Positions 45,499 to 54,011 are shown, counted from the stretch's first letter. The stretch: DNA of 64,000 nt from Pseudonocardia thermophila (GCF_900142365.1 NZ_FRAP01000006.1:186001-250000), one strand, 5' to 3'. Made by a program: numbers and translations. Notes: generated from the sequence alone by a model not told the origin.

Positions 45499-45930
45499 TG
45501 TCCCCGAAGCCGATGTCTGATAACAATCGGCTAACGGAGCGATCTCGCCCAGGAGGGTGACGACGGCTACGGACCGTCGAAGATCGCATGGGCTGAACGG
45601 AGGAACGGACCAGGTTTCACCGCGCATCCCGTGCAGCCCGGCGCTCGAGGCCGACCGATCGGCGCGCATCTGCGACACGCCTCTCAGATCGAGTTCCGCC
45701 CCGGGGACACCCCTTCTAGGGTCTGCGGCCGTGCGACGGATGCGCTCTGCTGCGGCGACGTGGTCAGCGTGCGTCCGACCGGGTGGCCGCCCCTCATCGA
45801 GGTGGCGGGACCCCTCCCGGCAAGATGTGGTTCACGAAAGCGCGGTGAGGAACCGGAGCTTTCCGCGAAGCTCCCGCCCGTCCCGCCCGGCGCTCCCCAC
45901 CGGGCGGGACGGCCATCACCTCGGGATTCG
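45499..45930. other. Intergenic region upstream of the OmpR-type gene
   Basis: No credible gene is seen in these 432 bases. Near its left end, CCGAT (45510-45514) and ATCGG (45526-45530) flank an AT-rich GTCTGATAACA, about 12-32 bases from the regulator start: a possible operator/promoter. The right end holds the terminator of the 45931 gene. The middle is GC-rich sequence without a repeat or conserved frame. Confidence 0.4.
45878..45912. terminator. Perfect 13-bp terminator hairpin
   Basis: CCGTCCCGCCCGG (45878-45890) and CCGGGCGGGACGG (45900-45912) are exact reverse complements with a 9-base loop, 18 bases beyond the stop of the small basic protein gene on the minus strand. Confidence 0.7.
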
Positions 45931-46125
45931 CTAGCGCTTCCGGCGGCGCGACCGGGTGGGCCGAGCACCCGGTAGCCCCGTCTGCGGGCCGACGTGCGAC
46001 GGCGGCGCCTGCGCGGCCCGCGCCCGCCGGGCGGCCCGGTTGAGCGGTCGGCCCTCGCTCTCCTCGGGCGCGGCGTCGGCGGGATCCGGCTCGCCGGAGG
46101 CCGCGGGGACGTCGGGTGTGTTCAT
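45931..46125 (-). CDS. Small basic, probably disordered protein
   Basis: A 64-residue protein beginning MNTPDVPAASGEPDPADAAP, acidic in the first half and strongly basic at the end (NRAARRARAAQ ... ARPTRSRRRKR). A GGAGG ribosome site lies 5-9 bases before the ATG at 46125, and a strong terminator follows. Low-complexity proteins of this type are common in actinobacteria and have no assigned function; nucleic-acid binding by the basic tail is possible. Confidence 0.6.
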   Translation of the reverse strand: MNTPDVPAASGEPDPADAAPEESEGRPLNRAARRARAAQAPPSHVGPQTGLPGARPTRSRRRKR

Positions 46126-46209
46126 CGGGACCTCCGGGGTGCGGTGGGACCCGCCGACGGTAGTCGCACGCCGAGTAGCGCGCCGCCGAGTTTGCCCGCC
46201 CGGAAACTC

Positions 46210-46256
46210 GACGAACGGCACTTCCGTGAGTGCTGCTTACGAGAGTGCCGTTCGTC
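46210..46256. terminator. Dispersed palindrome copy C
   Basis: GACGAACGGCACTT at 46210-46223 and AGTGCCGTTCGTC at 46244-46256 form the outer stem, with an imperfect inner stem (G-U pairs and one mismatch) closing on a short loop near 46232. It lies 20 bases beyond the stop of the M3 peptidase gene, between two minus-strand genes. Same family as 23326 and 39526. Confidence 0.65.
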
Positions 46257-46275
46257 AGCTTTCCGGCGGACCTCG

Positions 46276-48303
46276 TCAGGCCAGCAGGCCCCGGCGCACC
46301 AGCAGCGGCTCGATCTGCGGATCCCGGCCGCGGAAGGCGCGGTAGGCCGCCATCGGGTCCACCGCCCCGCCGCGGGCGAGCAGCTTCCGGCGGAACTCCT
46401 CCCCGGCCGCACGCAGATCGCCGGCGCGCTCGCCGAACCACTCCACTGTGTCGGCGTCGAGCACCTCGCTCCAGATGTACGAGTAGTACGCGGCGCTGTA
46501 GCCGCCGCCGAAGACGTGCTGGAAGTAGGTGCTGCGGTAGCGCGGAGGCGCGGTCGGCACGGCCAGCCCGGCCGCGGCGATCGCGGCTTCCTCGAACCGC
46601 TCCACGTCCTCGACCACCTCGTCCGGGCCCAGCCGGTGCCACGCCTGGTCGAGCAGGGCGGCGGCCAGGTACTCGGTGGTCGCGAAACCCTCGCCGAACC
46701 GGCGCGCCGCCGCCAGCTTCTCGACGATCTCCGCCGGCAGCGGCTCCCCGGTCTCGTGGTGCACCGCGTAGTGCGGGAGCACGGCCGGGTGGTCCAGCCA
46801 CATCTCGTTGACCTGCGACGGGAACTCGACGAAGTCCCGCGGGACCGCAGTACCGGCGAACGTCGGGAACCGCACATCGGAGAACAGCCCGTGCAGGGCG
46901 TGGCCGAACTCGTGGAACAGCGTCCGCACGTTGTCCAGCGTGAGCAGGGTCGGTTCGCCGTCCGGCGGCTTCGGGATGTTGAGCGTGTTGAGCACGACCG
47001 GCCGGGTTCCGCGCAGGTGCGACTGCGTGACGAACGAGTTCATCCAGGCGCCGCCGCGCTTCGACGCACGCGCGTACGGATCGAGGACGTAGAGCCCGAG
47101 CGGGCCGTCCTCGTCAGCGACGTCGAAGATGCGCTGGTCGGGGTGGTAGCGCGGCAGGTCGTCGCGCTCGGCGAAGGTGACCCCGTAGAGCAACCCGGCG
47201 GCGCGGAACACGCCCTCGTGCAGCACCCGCTCCAGCTCGAAGTACGGGCGCAGGGCGTCGGTGTCGACGGCGAAGCGCTCGCGGCGCACCTGCTCGGCGT
47301 GGAAGGCGCGGTCGGCCGCGGTGATCGGGTGGCCGGCCGCCGCGGACAGCTCCTCCGCCTCGGCGCGGGCGTTCGCCGCCGCGACGGGGGCGAGCTTGCC
47401 CAGCATCGCGTCGATGTTCTCCACCGACTCCGCCGTGAACGGCTCCGCCACCCACGCCGCGTGGTGCGGGTAGCCGAGCAGCGCCGCACGCTCGGCCCGC
47501 AGTGCGGCCAGCCGCCGGACGATCTCGCGGGTGTCGTGCTCGTTGCCGCGCAGGCCGCGGGAGAGCGCCGCCTGGTGCACCCGCGCCCGCAGCTCGCGGT
47601 CGGTGAGCGAGGCCAGTACGGGCTGCTCGGTGGGCAGGACCAGGGTGATCAGGTAGCCGTCCAGCCCGCGGTCGGCGGCGGCCTTCTCCGCCGCGGCGAT
47701 CGCGTCGGCGGACAGCCCGTCGAGCTGGGCGGCGTCGGTGACGTGGACCGCGGAGTCGTTCGCCTCGGCGAGCAGCCTGCTGTTGAACTCCGTGGTGAGC
47801 TTCGAGATCTCGGCGTTCAGCTCGCGCAGCCGCTCCTGCTGCTCGGGGGCCAGCCGGGCACCGGCCCGCACCCCGTCGCGGTGGTAGCGCTCGAGCAGCC
47901 GCAGCTCCTCCTCGTCGAGGCCGAGCTCGTCGCGGCGCTGGAAGAGGTCGTCGATGCGGGCGAACAGCTTCGGGTCCAGCCGGATCGCGTCGTTGTGCGC
48001 GGCCAGCTGCGGCGCGACCTCCGCCTCGATCTCCCGCAGCTTCGGGGTGCTGGTGGAGGCGACGAGCGCGAAGAACACCGCCGAGACCCGCCGCAGCGTC
48101 TCCCCCGACCGCTCCATCGCCACGATCGTGTTCTCGAACGTGGGCGGCTCCGGGTTGTCCGCGATCGCGGCGACCTCGGCGCGCTGCTCAGCCATGCCGG
48201 CGGTGAAGGCGGGCAGGTAGTGCTCCTCGCGGATGGCCCCGAAGTCGGGGTAGCCGAACGGGAGCGGGCTGGGCGCGAGGAACGGGTTGGTCACCTTGCC
48301 CAA
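46276..48303 (-). CDS. M3-family metallopeptidase (Dcp / oligopeptidase A type)
   Basis: A 675-residue cytosolic zinc peptidase, the usual size. The zinc-binding motif HEFGH is at residues 464-468 (LFHEFGHALHGLF), with the downstream Glu ligand region SQVNEMWLDHPAVL. N-terminal NPFLAPSPLPFGYPDFGAI and C-terminal YFQHVFGGGYSAAYYSYIWS, the M3 tail block, are typical. It degrades short peptides. It is a single gene followed by the copy C palindrome. Dcp and OpdA cannot be separated by eye. Confidence 0.93.
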   Translation of the reverse strand: MGKVTNPFLAPSPLPFGYPDFGAIREEHYLPAFTAGMAEQRAEVAAIADNPEPPTFENTIVAMERSGETLRRVSAVFFALVASTSTPKLREIEAEVAPQLAAHNDAIRLDPKLFARIDDLFQRRDELGLDEEELRLLERYHRDGVRAGARLAPEQQERLRELNAEISKLTTEFNSRLLAEANDSAVHVTDAAQLDGLSADAIAAAEKAAADRGLDGYLITLVLPTEQPVLASLTDRELRARVHQAALSRGLRGNEHDTREIVRRLAALRAERAALLGYPHHAAWVAEPFTAESVENIDAMLGKLAPVAAANARAEAEELSAAAGHPITAADRAFHAEQVRRERFAVDTDALRPYFELERVLHEGVFRAAGLLYGVTFAERDDLPRYHPDQRIFDVADEDGPLGLYVLDPYARASKRGGAWMNSFVTQSHLRGTRPVVLNTLNIPKPPDGEPTLLTLDNVRTLFHEFGHALHGLFSDVRFPTFAGTAVPRDFVEFPSQVNEMWLDHPAVLPHYAVHHETGEPLPAEIVEKLAAARRFGEGFATTEYLAAALLDQAWHRLGPDEVVEDVERFEEAAIAAAGLAVPTAPPRYRSTYFQHVFGGGYSAAYYSYIWSEVLDADTVEWFGERAGDLRAAGEEFRRKLLARGGAVDPMAAYRAFRGRDPQIEPLLVRRGLLA

Positions 48304-48616
48304 TGTAGGCGGCCAAGCGGTCGGGGTCCGGGAGGCGAGGGTTGCAGGACGGTCAACTCACGGTCGCGAGTCGAGCGTACGGCCCGACGAATCACGCATA
48401 CGGCCCGGCGGATCGCGCGTGTGGCCGGGCGAGTTGCGCGTTCGCGTGCACCGAGTCGGGAGCTCGGGCCGCGAACCGCCCCGCAGGGCTCGGCGAGTTC
48501 CCCCGACGAGCTCGGCGAGTTCCCCCGAAGGGCCCGGCGAGTCGCCCTGCGCAGCAGGGTGAGTCGGCCGTAGCAGGAGGGTGAGCGTCCGGTCCTGCTC
48601 GGCCCGGTACTCGGCC
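48304..48616. repeat. Intergenic block of 21- and 22-bp imperfect tandem repeats
   Basis: No gene is seen. Three 21-bp units (CGGCCCGACGAATCACGCAT-like) run at 48380-48400, 48401-48421 and 48422-48442. Three 22-bp units sharing CTCGGCGAGTTCCCCCGA run at 48486-48507, 48508-48529 and 48530-48551, the last diverged. The GGCGAGT core is the complement of the ACTCGCC core in the blocks at 49457 and 53852. Confidence 0.65.
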
Positions 48617-49339
48617 TCAGTACCAGGGCCGCGGCAGGGTGATGCCGAACCGCTCCCCCAGCACGGCCAGCTCTTCGCCCGGTGACAGGACGCGCTCCGG
48701 CCGCCCGGTCTGCGTGAAGACCCCGTTGTCCAGCGCGATCCGCCCACCGTCGACGACCAGCACCGCCACCCGGTGGGCCCGGAAGTGCGACGCGGGATCG
48801 TGCTCCTGGAACCGGCAGCGCGGCGCGAAGTCGGTGAACGCGCGCGGGGTGAGCGTGAAGGTCCAGTCGCGCTGCCAACCGTCGGCGGTCCGGGTGGCGG
48901 TGAACCAGCGGTCGCCCTCGCGGCCGACCATGCGGGGGCCGTGTTCGCCGGCCACGAGCGGCAGCGGGAGCTCCCACCGTCCGCCCTGGCCGACGTCGGC
49001 GAGTACCGGCCCGTCGGCGGTCGCGACGAGCAACCGCATGTGGTCGAACTCAGCCGGCTCGTCGGCGCTGAACGCCGACAACATCGTCACGTCGTGGCCC
49101 AGCGCCCGCAGCAGCGCAGCGAACAGGCCGTTGAGCTCGTAGCAGAACCCGCCCCGGCGCCGACCGACGATCTTGTCGTGCAGTTCGCCGACGTCGAAGG
49201 AGATGGGGATGCCGAGGTGGATGTCGTAGTCCTCGAACGGGATGGTGCGGGTGTGCGCGGCGTGCAGCTCGGCGAGCGAAGCGCCGCGGTGCGATCCGAT
49301 GCGGGCGAGGTAGGCGTCGACCTGCGACGGGGTCAGCAC
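48617..49339 (-). CDS. nat: Arylamine N-acetyltransferase
   Basis: A 240-residue enzyme transferring acetyl from acetyl-CoA to arylamines. The catalytic triad is visible: Cys66 in RRGGFCYELNGLF, His in FDHMRLLV, and Asp in VLADVGQGGRWELP. The N-terminus VDAYLARIGSHRGASLAELH and PFEDYDIHLG match the family. The GTG at 49339 is chosen because upstream residues in the same frame are low-complexity. It is slightly shorter at the C-terminus than the 270-280 residue mycobacterial form. It lies between two tandem-repeat blocks. Confidence 0.9.
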   Translation of the reverse strand: MLTPSQVDAYLARIGSHRGASLAELHAAHTRTIPFEDYDIHLGIPISFDVGELHDKIVGRRRGGFCYELNGLFAALLRALGHDVTMLSAFSADEPAEFDHMRLLVATADGPVLADVGQGGRWELPLPLVAGEHGPRMVGREGDRWFTATRTADGWQRDWTFTLTPRAFTDFAPRCRFQEHDPASHFRAHRVAVLVVDGGRIALDNGVFTQTGRPERVLSPGEELAVLGERFGITLPRPWY

Positions 49340-49456
49340 ACGACAGAGAGTGGCAGGAAGGCCGGCGTCTGGAGAACCGCAACTCGCCGCACGGGCCGCA
49401 CGACTCACCCGCCCGGACGCGCGACCACCCTTCATACTTCGGCCGACTCACCCTCC

Positions 49457-49566
49457 CGTTCGGGGCGACTCGCCGGGCCGTTCGGGGCGACTCGCCGGGC
49501 CGTTCGGGGCGACTCGCCGGGCCGTTCGGGGCAACTCACCGGGCCCTTCGGGGCAACTCGCCGTCG
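49457..49566. repeat. Five 22-bp tandem repeats
   Basis: The unit CGTTCGGGGCGACTCGCCGG+GC is repeated at 49457, 49479, 49501, 49523 and 49545. The first three copies are identical; copy 4 has two changes and copy 5 diverges at the end. Decayed ACTCGCC motifs continue to about 49605. The block fills most of the gap between the nat and GMC oxidoreductase genes. Repeats are contiguous, with no spacers. Confidence 0.85.
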
Positions 49567-49629
49567 CGAGAACTCCGACTCGCCGTCGCGGAAACCGCAA
49601 CTGGCGGGCTCGGATCCCGGCCCCGCGGC

Positions 49630-51021
49630 TCAGGCGCCCGCGACGAGGTCCGCGGCCTTCTCCCCGATCGCCACGGCAGTGGCGGCCGTGCCCCGCCGCG
49701 GCACCGTCGGCAGCACCGACGTGTCGGCCACCCGCAGCCCCTCGATGCCGTACACCCGCAGCTCGGCGTCCACGACCCGGCCGATCGCGGCCGTGCCGCA
49801 CATGTGGACGGCCGTGGTGAGGTGGGCGGCGATCCAGCCGTCGAGCCTGTGGTCGACGCCGAGCACGTCGCCGTCGGGGGCCGTGCGGGTGCCGAGGCCG
49901 GCGCGCAGCAGCTCGGCGGCGGTGCGCACGGCGTGCCGCATGCGGCGGCGATCGCTCTCCTCCTGCAGGTAGCGGTACTCGATGCGGGGCGGGCCGGCCG
50001 GATCCGCCGGGTGGAGGGTGAGCTCGCCCCGGCCGTGCGGGAGGCCGAGCGCGCACATGAGGTGCAGGTCGCCGCCCGCCGCGAAGGGGCGCACGAACTG
50101 CAGCACCCACACGTCGCCCGCCGGGTCCGCTCCGGTGTCCAGGTGCAGCGCCGCCTGCGCGATCGGGGCGTGCGGGTGCGCGGGCGGATCGTCGGTGCGC
50201 ATCGGCAGGTAGACGGCCGGGTGGTCGGAGAAGCCCTGCCCGACGGGCAGCTCGTGCGGCCCGGCCGGACCGATGCCCGAGCGCAGCAGGATCTGCGGGG
50301 TGGCGACGGCACCCGCGGCGAGCACCACCTGGCCGGCCTCGACGATCTCCCCGCCGGCCAGCTCCACCCCGGTCGCCCGGCTCCCCTGCAGCCGCACCCG
50401 GGTGACGACGGCGCCGGTGCGCACCCGCACCCGCGGGCCCAGGTAGGCGGTCGCCGCGTCGACGCGCACCCCGTCGAGGCTGTTGCTCGGCACCGGCCCG
50501 GCGCCGGGCGGGCCGCCGGCGTTCTTGTCCGGCTCGGCGGGGTAGCCGAGCCTCTCGGCGGCGGCGAGGAACCGGTCCACGGTCGCGTGCCGCAGCTGTC
50601 CCGCCGGCCGCCGGACCGGGACCGGCCCGTCCGCGCCGTGCCGCGGCCCCTGCTCGTCGAGGTCTCGCTCGGCCCGCACGAAGTACGGCAGCAGCTCCTC
50701 GTACGTCCAGCCGGGCACTCCCCAGCCGTCGGCGTCGGCGGGCACCGCCCGGGTCCACACCGCCCCGTTGATCGCCGTGGAGCCGCCGAGCCCCCGCCCG
50801 CGCGGGACGACCGCGGGGGTGCCGCGGCGCAGCAGCACCGGGTACGCCCAGTTCCACGGGTGGTCCGGCAGCGTGGCGGCCAGCGAGCCGACGTCGCGCA
50901 CCTCCGGCGGACGCTCCGCGGTCCCGGCCTCCAGCAGCAGCACGTCGGCCCCGCGCTCGACGAGCCGACCGGCCAGCGCGGAGCCCGCCGCGCCGGCACC
51001 CACCACGACGATCTCCGCCAC
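49630..51021 (-). CDS. GMC-family FAD oxidoreductase
   Basis: A 463-residue glucose-methanol-choline oxidoreductase, shorter than the usual 500-550. The N-terminal FAD motif is EIVVVGAGAAGSALAGRL; GRGLGGSTAINGAVW is the GMC signature 1; AGAVATPQILLRSGIGP is signature 2; and the C-terminal VHMCGTAAIG supplies the catalytic His, followed by LRVADTSVLPTVPRRGTAAT. The likely substrate is an alcohol; it cannot be specified further. It is divergent from the M18 aminopeptidase, with a large palindrome between. Confidence 0.9.
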   Translation of the reverse strand: MAEIVVVGAGAAGSALAGRLVERGADVLLLEAGTAERPPEVRDVGSLAATLPDHPWNWAYPVLLRRGTPAVVPRGRGLGGSTAINGAVWTRAVPADADGWGVPGWTYEELLPYFVRAERDLDEQGPRHGADGPVPVRRPAGQLRHATVDRFLAAAERLGYPAEPDKNAGGPPGAGPVPSNSLDGVRVDAATAYLGPRVRVRTGAVVTRVRLQGSRATGVELAGGEIVEAGQVVLAAGAVATPQILLRSGIGPAGPHELPVGQGFSDHPAVYLPMRTDDPPAHPHAPIAQAALHLDTGADPAGDVWVLQFVRPFAAGGDLHLMCALGLPHGRGELTLHPADPAGPPRIEYRYLQEESDRRRMRHAVRTAAELLRAGLGTRTAPDGDVLGVDHRLDGWIAAHLTTAVHMCGTAAIGRVVDAELRVYGIEGLRVADTSVLPTVPRRGTAATAVAIGEKAADLVAGA

Positions 51022-51114
51022 GACCCGAACCTACGTCGGCCCGGACGGCTCCGGTCGCCACCTGATCGTGGTACAGCGTTCGCGAGCTCGGCCGACCTCT
51101 CCCAAGGTGGAGGG

Positions 51115-51202
51115 GGTGATCGCATCCGGGCGGCCCGCTTCCGTGCACCGGGTGCCCCTCCTCCACGGGGCACCCGGGCGGACGCTTCCGGATGCGATCA
51201 CC
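51115..51202. repeat. Nested two-level palindrome upstream of the M18 peptidase
   Basis: The outer arms GGTGATCGCATCCGG (51115-51129) and CCGGATGCGATCACC (51188-51202) are exact reverse complements. Inside, CCGGGTGCCCC (51148-51158) and GGGGCACCCGG (51167-51177) form a second perfect stem. The whole 88-base unit could fold as a long hairpin or cruciform. No flanking target duplication is evident. Confidence 0.7.
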
Positions 51203-51280
51203 GCGCCGGTCGGCGACCGGAGCGCACCGGTCGAGGACCCGAGCTCCGGCGGATCACCCCGCAGGGGGACCATGACGTAG

Positions 51281-52546
51281 ATGACCGAGCCAGCCGATCC
51301 CGCTGCTGCCCTCGCCGCGTTCGTGTCCGCGTCGCCGTCGCCGTACCACGCGGTGGCCGAGGGTGTGCGCCTGCTCACCGCCGCGGGCTTCACCGAGCAC
51401 GTCGAGACCGATCCGTGGCCGGACGGGCCCGGTGGGCGCTACCTCGTCCGCGACGGCACGCTCCTGGCCTGGTACGTCCCCGAGGGCGGGGCCGCGGGAC
51501 GACCGCTGCGGGTCTACGCCGCGCACACCGACTCCCCCACCCTGAAGATCAAGCCGAAGCCGGACACCGGTGCGGCGGGCTGGCGGCAGGTCGCGGTCGA
51601 GGTCTACGGCGGCGCGCTGTGGAACTCGTGGTTGGACCGCGACCTCGGGGTGGCCGGGCGACTGGTCCGCTACGACGGAACGTCCGTCCTGGTCGACGTG
51701 CACCGGCCGCTGCTGCGCGTGCCGCAGCTGGCGATCCACCTCGACCGCCAGGTGAACCAGGGCCTCACCCTCGACCCGCAGCACCACCTGCTGCCCGTGT
51801 GGGGGCTGGGCACCCCGGCCGAGGGCGATCTGCTGGAGTTCCTGGCCGGCGAGGCCGGCGTCGATCCCGCCGACGTCGCCGCGCACGACCTCGTCGTCCA
51901 CGACGTCACGCCCCCGGCCCGGTTGGGCGAGGACGAGGAGCTGCTCGCCGCGCCCCGCCTGGACAACCTCGCGTCGGTGCACGCGGGCATCGGCGCACTG
52001 CTCGACGCTTCGGCCGCGGGCGACACCGTGCCGGTCTTCGTCGGGTTCGACCACGAGGAGGTCGGCAGCGCGTCGGCCACCGGCGCGCAGGGCCCGCTGC
52101 TGGAGAACGTGCTGACCGCGCTGGCCGGCGGGTTCGACGCCCGCTCCCGCGTGTTCGCGGTCTCCCGTTGCCTCTCCGTCGACGTCACCCACGCCGCGCA
52201 CCCGAACTACCTGGAACGGCACGATCCCGATCACCGCGCGCTGCCCAACCAGGGACCTGCGCTCAAGGTCAACGCGATCCAGCGCTACGCGACCGACGCC
52301 CCGGGTGCCGCGGCCTGGCGGCGGGCGTGCCGGAAGGTCGATGTGCCCACGCAGGTGTTCGTCTCGCGCAACACCGTGCCGTGCGGGTCGACCGTCGGGC
52401 CGCTGCTGTCGACGCGGCTGGGCATCCGCACCGTCGACGTCGGCATCCCGGTGCTGTCGATGCACTCGGCCCGCGAGCTGTGCGGTGTCGAGGACCTGGG
52501 CCTGATGCGCGCGGCGGCGGCCGCGTTCCTCACCGACCCGGACTGA
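51281..52546 (+). CDS. M18-family aminopeptidase
   Basis: A 421-residue cytosolic zinc aminopeptidase (aspartyl-aminopeptidase family). Metal-binding blocks are YAAHTDSPTLKIKP (His, Asp), PRLDNLASVHAG (Asp), GFDHEEVGSASATGA (Glu pair) and C-terminal GIPVLSMHSARELCGVED (His). The ATG at 51281 follows GGGGGACC, 11 bases upstream. It probably removes N-terminal acidic residues from peptides. The MpaB-like gene follows after 22 bases in the same direction and may be co-transcribed. Confidence 0.92.
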   Translation: MTEPADPAAALAAFVSASPSPYHAVAEGVRLLTAAGFTEHVETDPWPDGPGGRYLVRDGTLLAWYVPEGGAAGRPLRVYAAHTDSPTLKIKPKPDTGAAGWRQVAVEVYGGALWNSWLDRDLGVAGRLVRYDGTSVLVDVHRPLLRVPQLAIHLDRQVNQGLTLDPQHHLLPVWGLGTPAEGDLLEFLAGEAGVDPADVAAHDLVVHDVTPPARLGEDEELLAAPRLDNLASVHAGIGALLDASAAGDTVPVFVGFDHEEVGSASATGAQGPLLENVLTALAGGFDARSRVFAVSRCLSVDVTHAAHPNYLERHDPDHRALPNQGPALKVNAIQRYATDAPGAAAWRRACRKVDVPTQVFVSRNTVPCGSTVGPLLSTRLGIRTVDVGIPVLSMHSARELCGVEDLGLMRAAAAAFLTDPD

Positions 52547-52568
52547 CCTGCTCGGATCGGAGTCGGGC

Positions 52569-53507
52569 ATGCCGCTGGGACCGGATTCCCTCACCTGGCG
52601 CTACTCGGGTGACCACCGCACGTACCTGATGGCGCTGTGGGCCGGGTCCATGCAGAACATGCACCCGTGGCTGGGTGCGGCGGTCGAGCAGCACTCGCGG
52701 TTCTTCACCGAGCGCTGGCAGCGGCTCAACCGGTCGCTCTACCCCATCGACGGCATGGTCTACGACGGCGACCGCGCCGTCGCCACCGCGCGGGAGGTGC
52801 GCGGCTACCACGCGGGCATCAGCGGGTACGACCGGCACGGCAACCGCTACCACGCCCTGGACCCGGACACCTTCTTCTGGGCCCACTCGACCTTCTACAT
52901 GGCTGCGGTCCTGGCCGCCGACGTGTTCATGGGCGGGCTCGACGAGGCCGACCGGGCCCGCATGTACGACGAGTACGTCGAGCTCTACCGCCAGTACGGT
53001 ATGACGATGCGGCCGGTCCCGCCGACCTACGCCGACTTCCTGGTGTACTGGGACCGCATGTGCACCGAGGTGCTGGAGGACAACAAGGCCACCCGGGACG
53101 TGCTCGACCTGTCCGACCTCGCCAAGCCCCCCGCCGTGCCGTGGCTGCCCGACGCCGTCTGGCGGCTGGTGCGCCGCCCGATCTCCCGTGCGCTGCTGTG
53201 GATCACCGTCGGCCTCTACCCGCCGGCGGTCCGCGAGCGGCTGGGTTTCACGTGGAACGAGCGCGACGAGCGGCGGCTGCGCCGGTTCGGCCGGGCGCTG
53301 AACCTGGTCTGGCACCTGGTGCCGTGGCCGCTGCGCTACCACCCGCGGGCCCGGGCCGGATGGCGCCGCGCGCGGGGCGAGGAGCCGCCCGACGCCCCGC
53401 TCGTGCACACGCCGGACCGGAACCTCCCGCCCGAGAGCGAGCGCGACGATCCCCGCCACTACCACGGCGCCCGCCGCGTCGCTCCGGCTCGGTGCACCGA
53501 CGTGTAG
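52569..53507 (+). CDS. MpaB-like oxygenase domain (DUF2236) protein
   Basis: A 312-residue protein of the ER-bound oxygenase MpaB/DUF2236 family. Seen are GDHRTYLMALWAGSMQNMHP at the N-terminus, TAREVRGYHAGISGYDRHGN with the conserved His, and DPDTFFWAHSTFYMAAV with a second conserved His: the likely haem/metal-binding positions. Family members include a latex-clearing-type haem oxygenase fold. No clear signal peptide; one moderately hydrophobic helix is near residue 215. The substrate is unknown. Confidence 0.85.
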   Translation: MPLGPDSLTWRYSGDHRTYLMALWAGSMQNMHPWLGAAVEQHSRFFTERWQRLNRSLYPIDGMVYDGDRAVATAREVRGYHAGISGYDRHGNRYHALDPDTFFWAHSTFYMAAVLAADVFMGGLDEADRARMYDEYVELYRQYGMTMRPVPPTYADFLVYWDRMCTEVLEDNKATRDVLDLSDLAKPPAVPWLPDAVWRLVRRPISRALLWITVGLYPPAVRERLGFTWNERDERRLRRFGRALNLVWHLVPWPLRYHPRARAGWRRARGEEPPDAPLVHTPDRNLPPESERDDPRHYHGARRVAPARCTDV

Positions 53508-53658
53508 CGGGCTGTGGCAGGCAGTGTGCCAGGCAGCGTCGTGTCGACGAGCTGCTCGGCCCGGCCATGATCAGCGCGATCGGCCCCTGGCGGGTCGGCA
53601 TGTCCTCGATCAGCTCTGCGCCTGCGGTTCCGGACTCCCGCGACGGGCCGACGGCCGC

Positions 53659-53697
53659 GACGGCGGCGCCGGACGAGCGTTCTCCGGCGCCGCCGTC
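53659..53697. terminator. 15-bp terminator hairpin after tRNA-Ser(UGA)
   Basis: GACGGCGGCGCCGGA (53659-53673) and TCCGGCGCCGCCGTC (53683-53697) are exact reverse complements with a 9-base loop. It starts 9 bases beyond the tRNA 3' end on the minus strand and also lies downstream of the MpaB-like gene, so it can serve both. Confidence 0.7.
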
Positions 53698-53705
53698 CGG
53701 AGCTG

Positions 53706-53790
53706 CGGAAGCGGAGGGATTCGAACCCCCGAGTGGTTTCCCACTGCTCGCTTTCAAGGCGAGTGCATTCGGCCGCTCTGCCACGCTTCC
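53706..53790 (-). tRNA. tRNA-Ser (TGA)
   Basis: An 85-base class II tRNA on the minus strand. The acceptor stem is GGAAGC/GCTTCC with discriminator G. The anticodon loop CTTGAAA carries TGA, reading UCN serine codons. The variable arm is CAGTGGGAAACCACT and the T arm contains GGTTCGAATCC. No CCA is encoded. Confidence 0.97.
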
Positions 53791-53851
53791 GCCCGAAAGC
53801 CTACCCACGCGAGCGGCCCCCGCTCCCGGTGTCCGGCCGGTGTGCCGAACC

Positions 53852-53936
53852 GGGCTCGCGCGAGCGAACGCCGGACTCGCGCGACCGAACGCGCGACTCG
53901 CCAGGGCGAAACGCGCAACTCGCCGTACCCGGACAT
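53852..53936. repeat. Intergenic 21-22 bp imperfect tandem repeats (third block)
   Basis: About four units: 53852-53872, 53873-53893, 53894-53915 and a decayed one to 53936. The shared pattern is GGACTCGCGCGACCGAACGC, drifting to CAACTCGCCGTACCC. The block lies between tRNA-Ser and the zinc metallopeptidase gene and belongs to the same sequence family as the blocks at 48380 and 49457. Confidence 0.6.
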
Positions 53937-54011
53937 ACCGGCGCCCGCCCTGACGTGATGGGATCTCCCCGGGCGCGCGGCACGAGGCGTGCACCGAGAC
54001 GGGAGGCAGTG

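Noticed and set aside
49457-49566. Possible CRISPR array
   Set aside because: The 22-bp units are directly contiguous with no spacers, and no cas genes are in the window.
51115-51202. Insertion sequence or MITE remnant
   Set aside because: There is no transposase and no visible target-site duplication next to the outer arms, so it is reported only as a palindrome.
49804-52629. 941-codon open frame on the plus strand over the GMC oxidoreductase and the M18 gene
   Set aside because: It opposes or frame-shifts two recognised genes; the translation is Arg/Gly/His-rich without motifs.
53508-53658. Small structural RNA (for example SRP RNA) between the MpaB-like gene and tRNA-Ser
   Set aside because: No conserved SRP apical sequence or other RNA signature could be recognised; only the terminator hairpin is supported.
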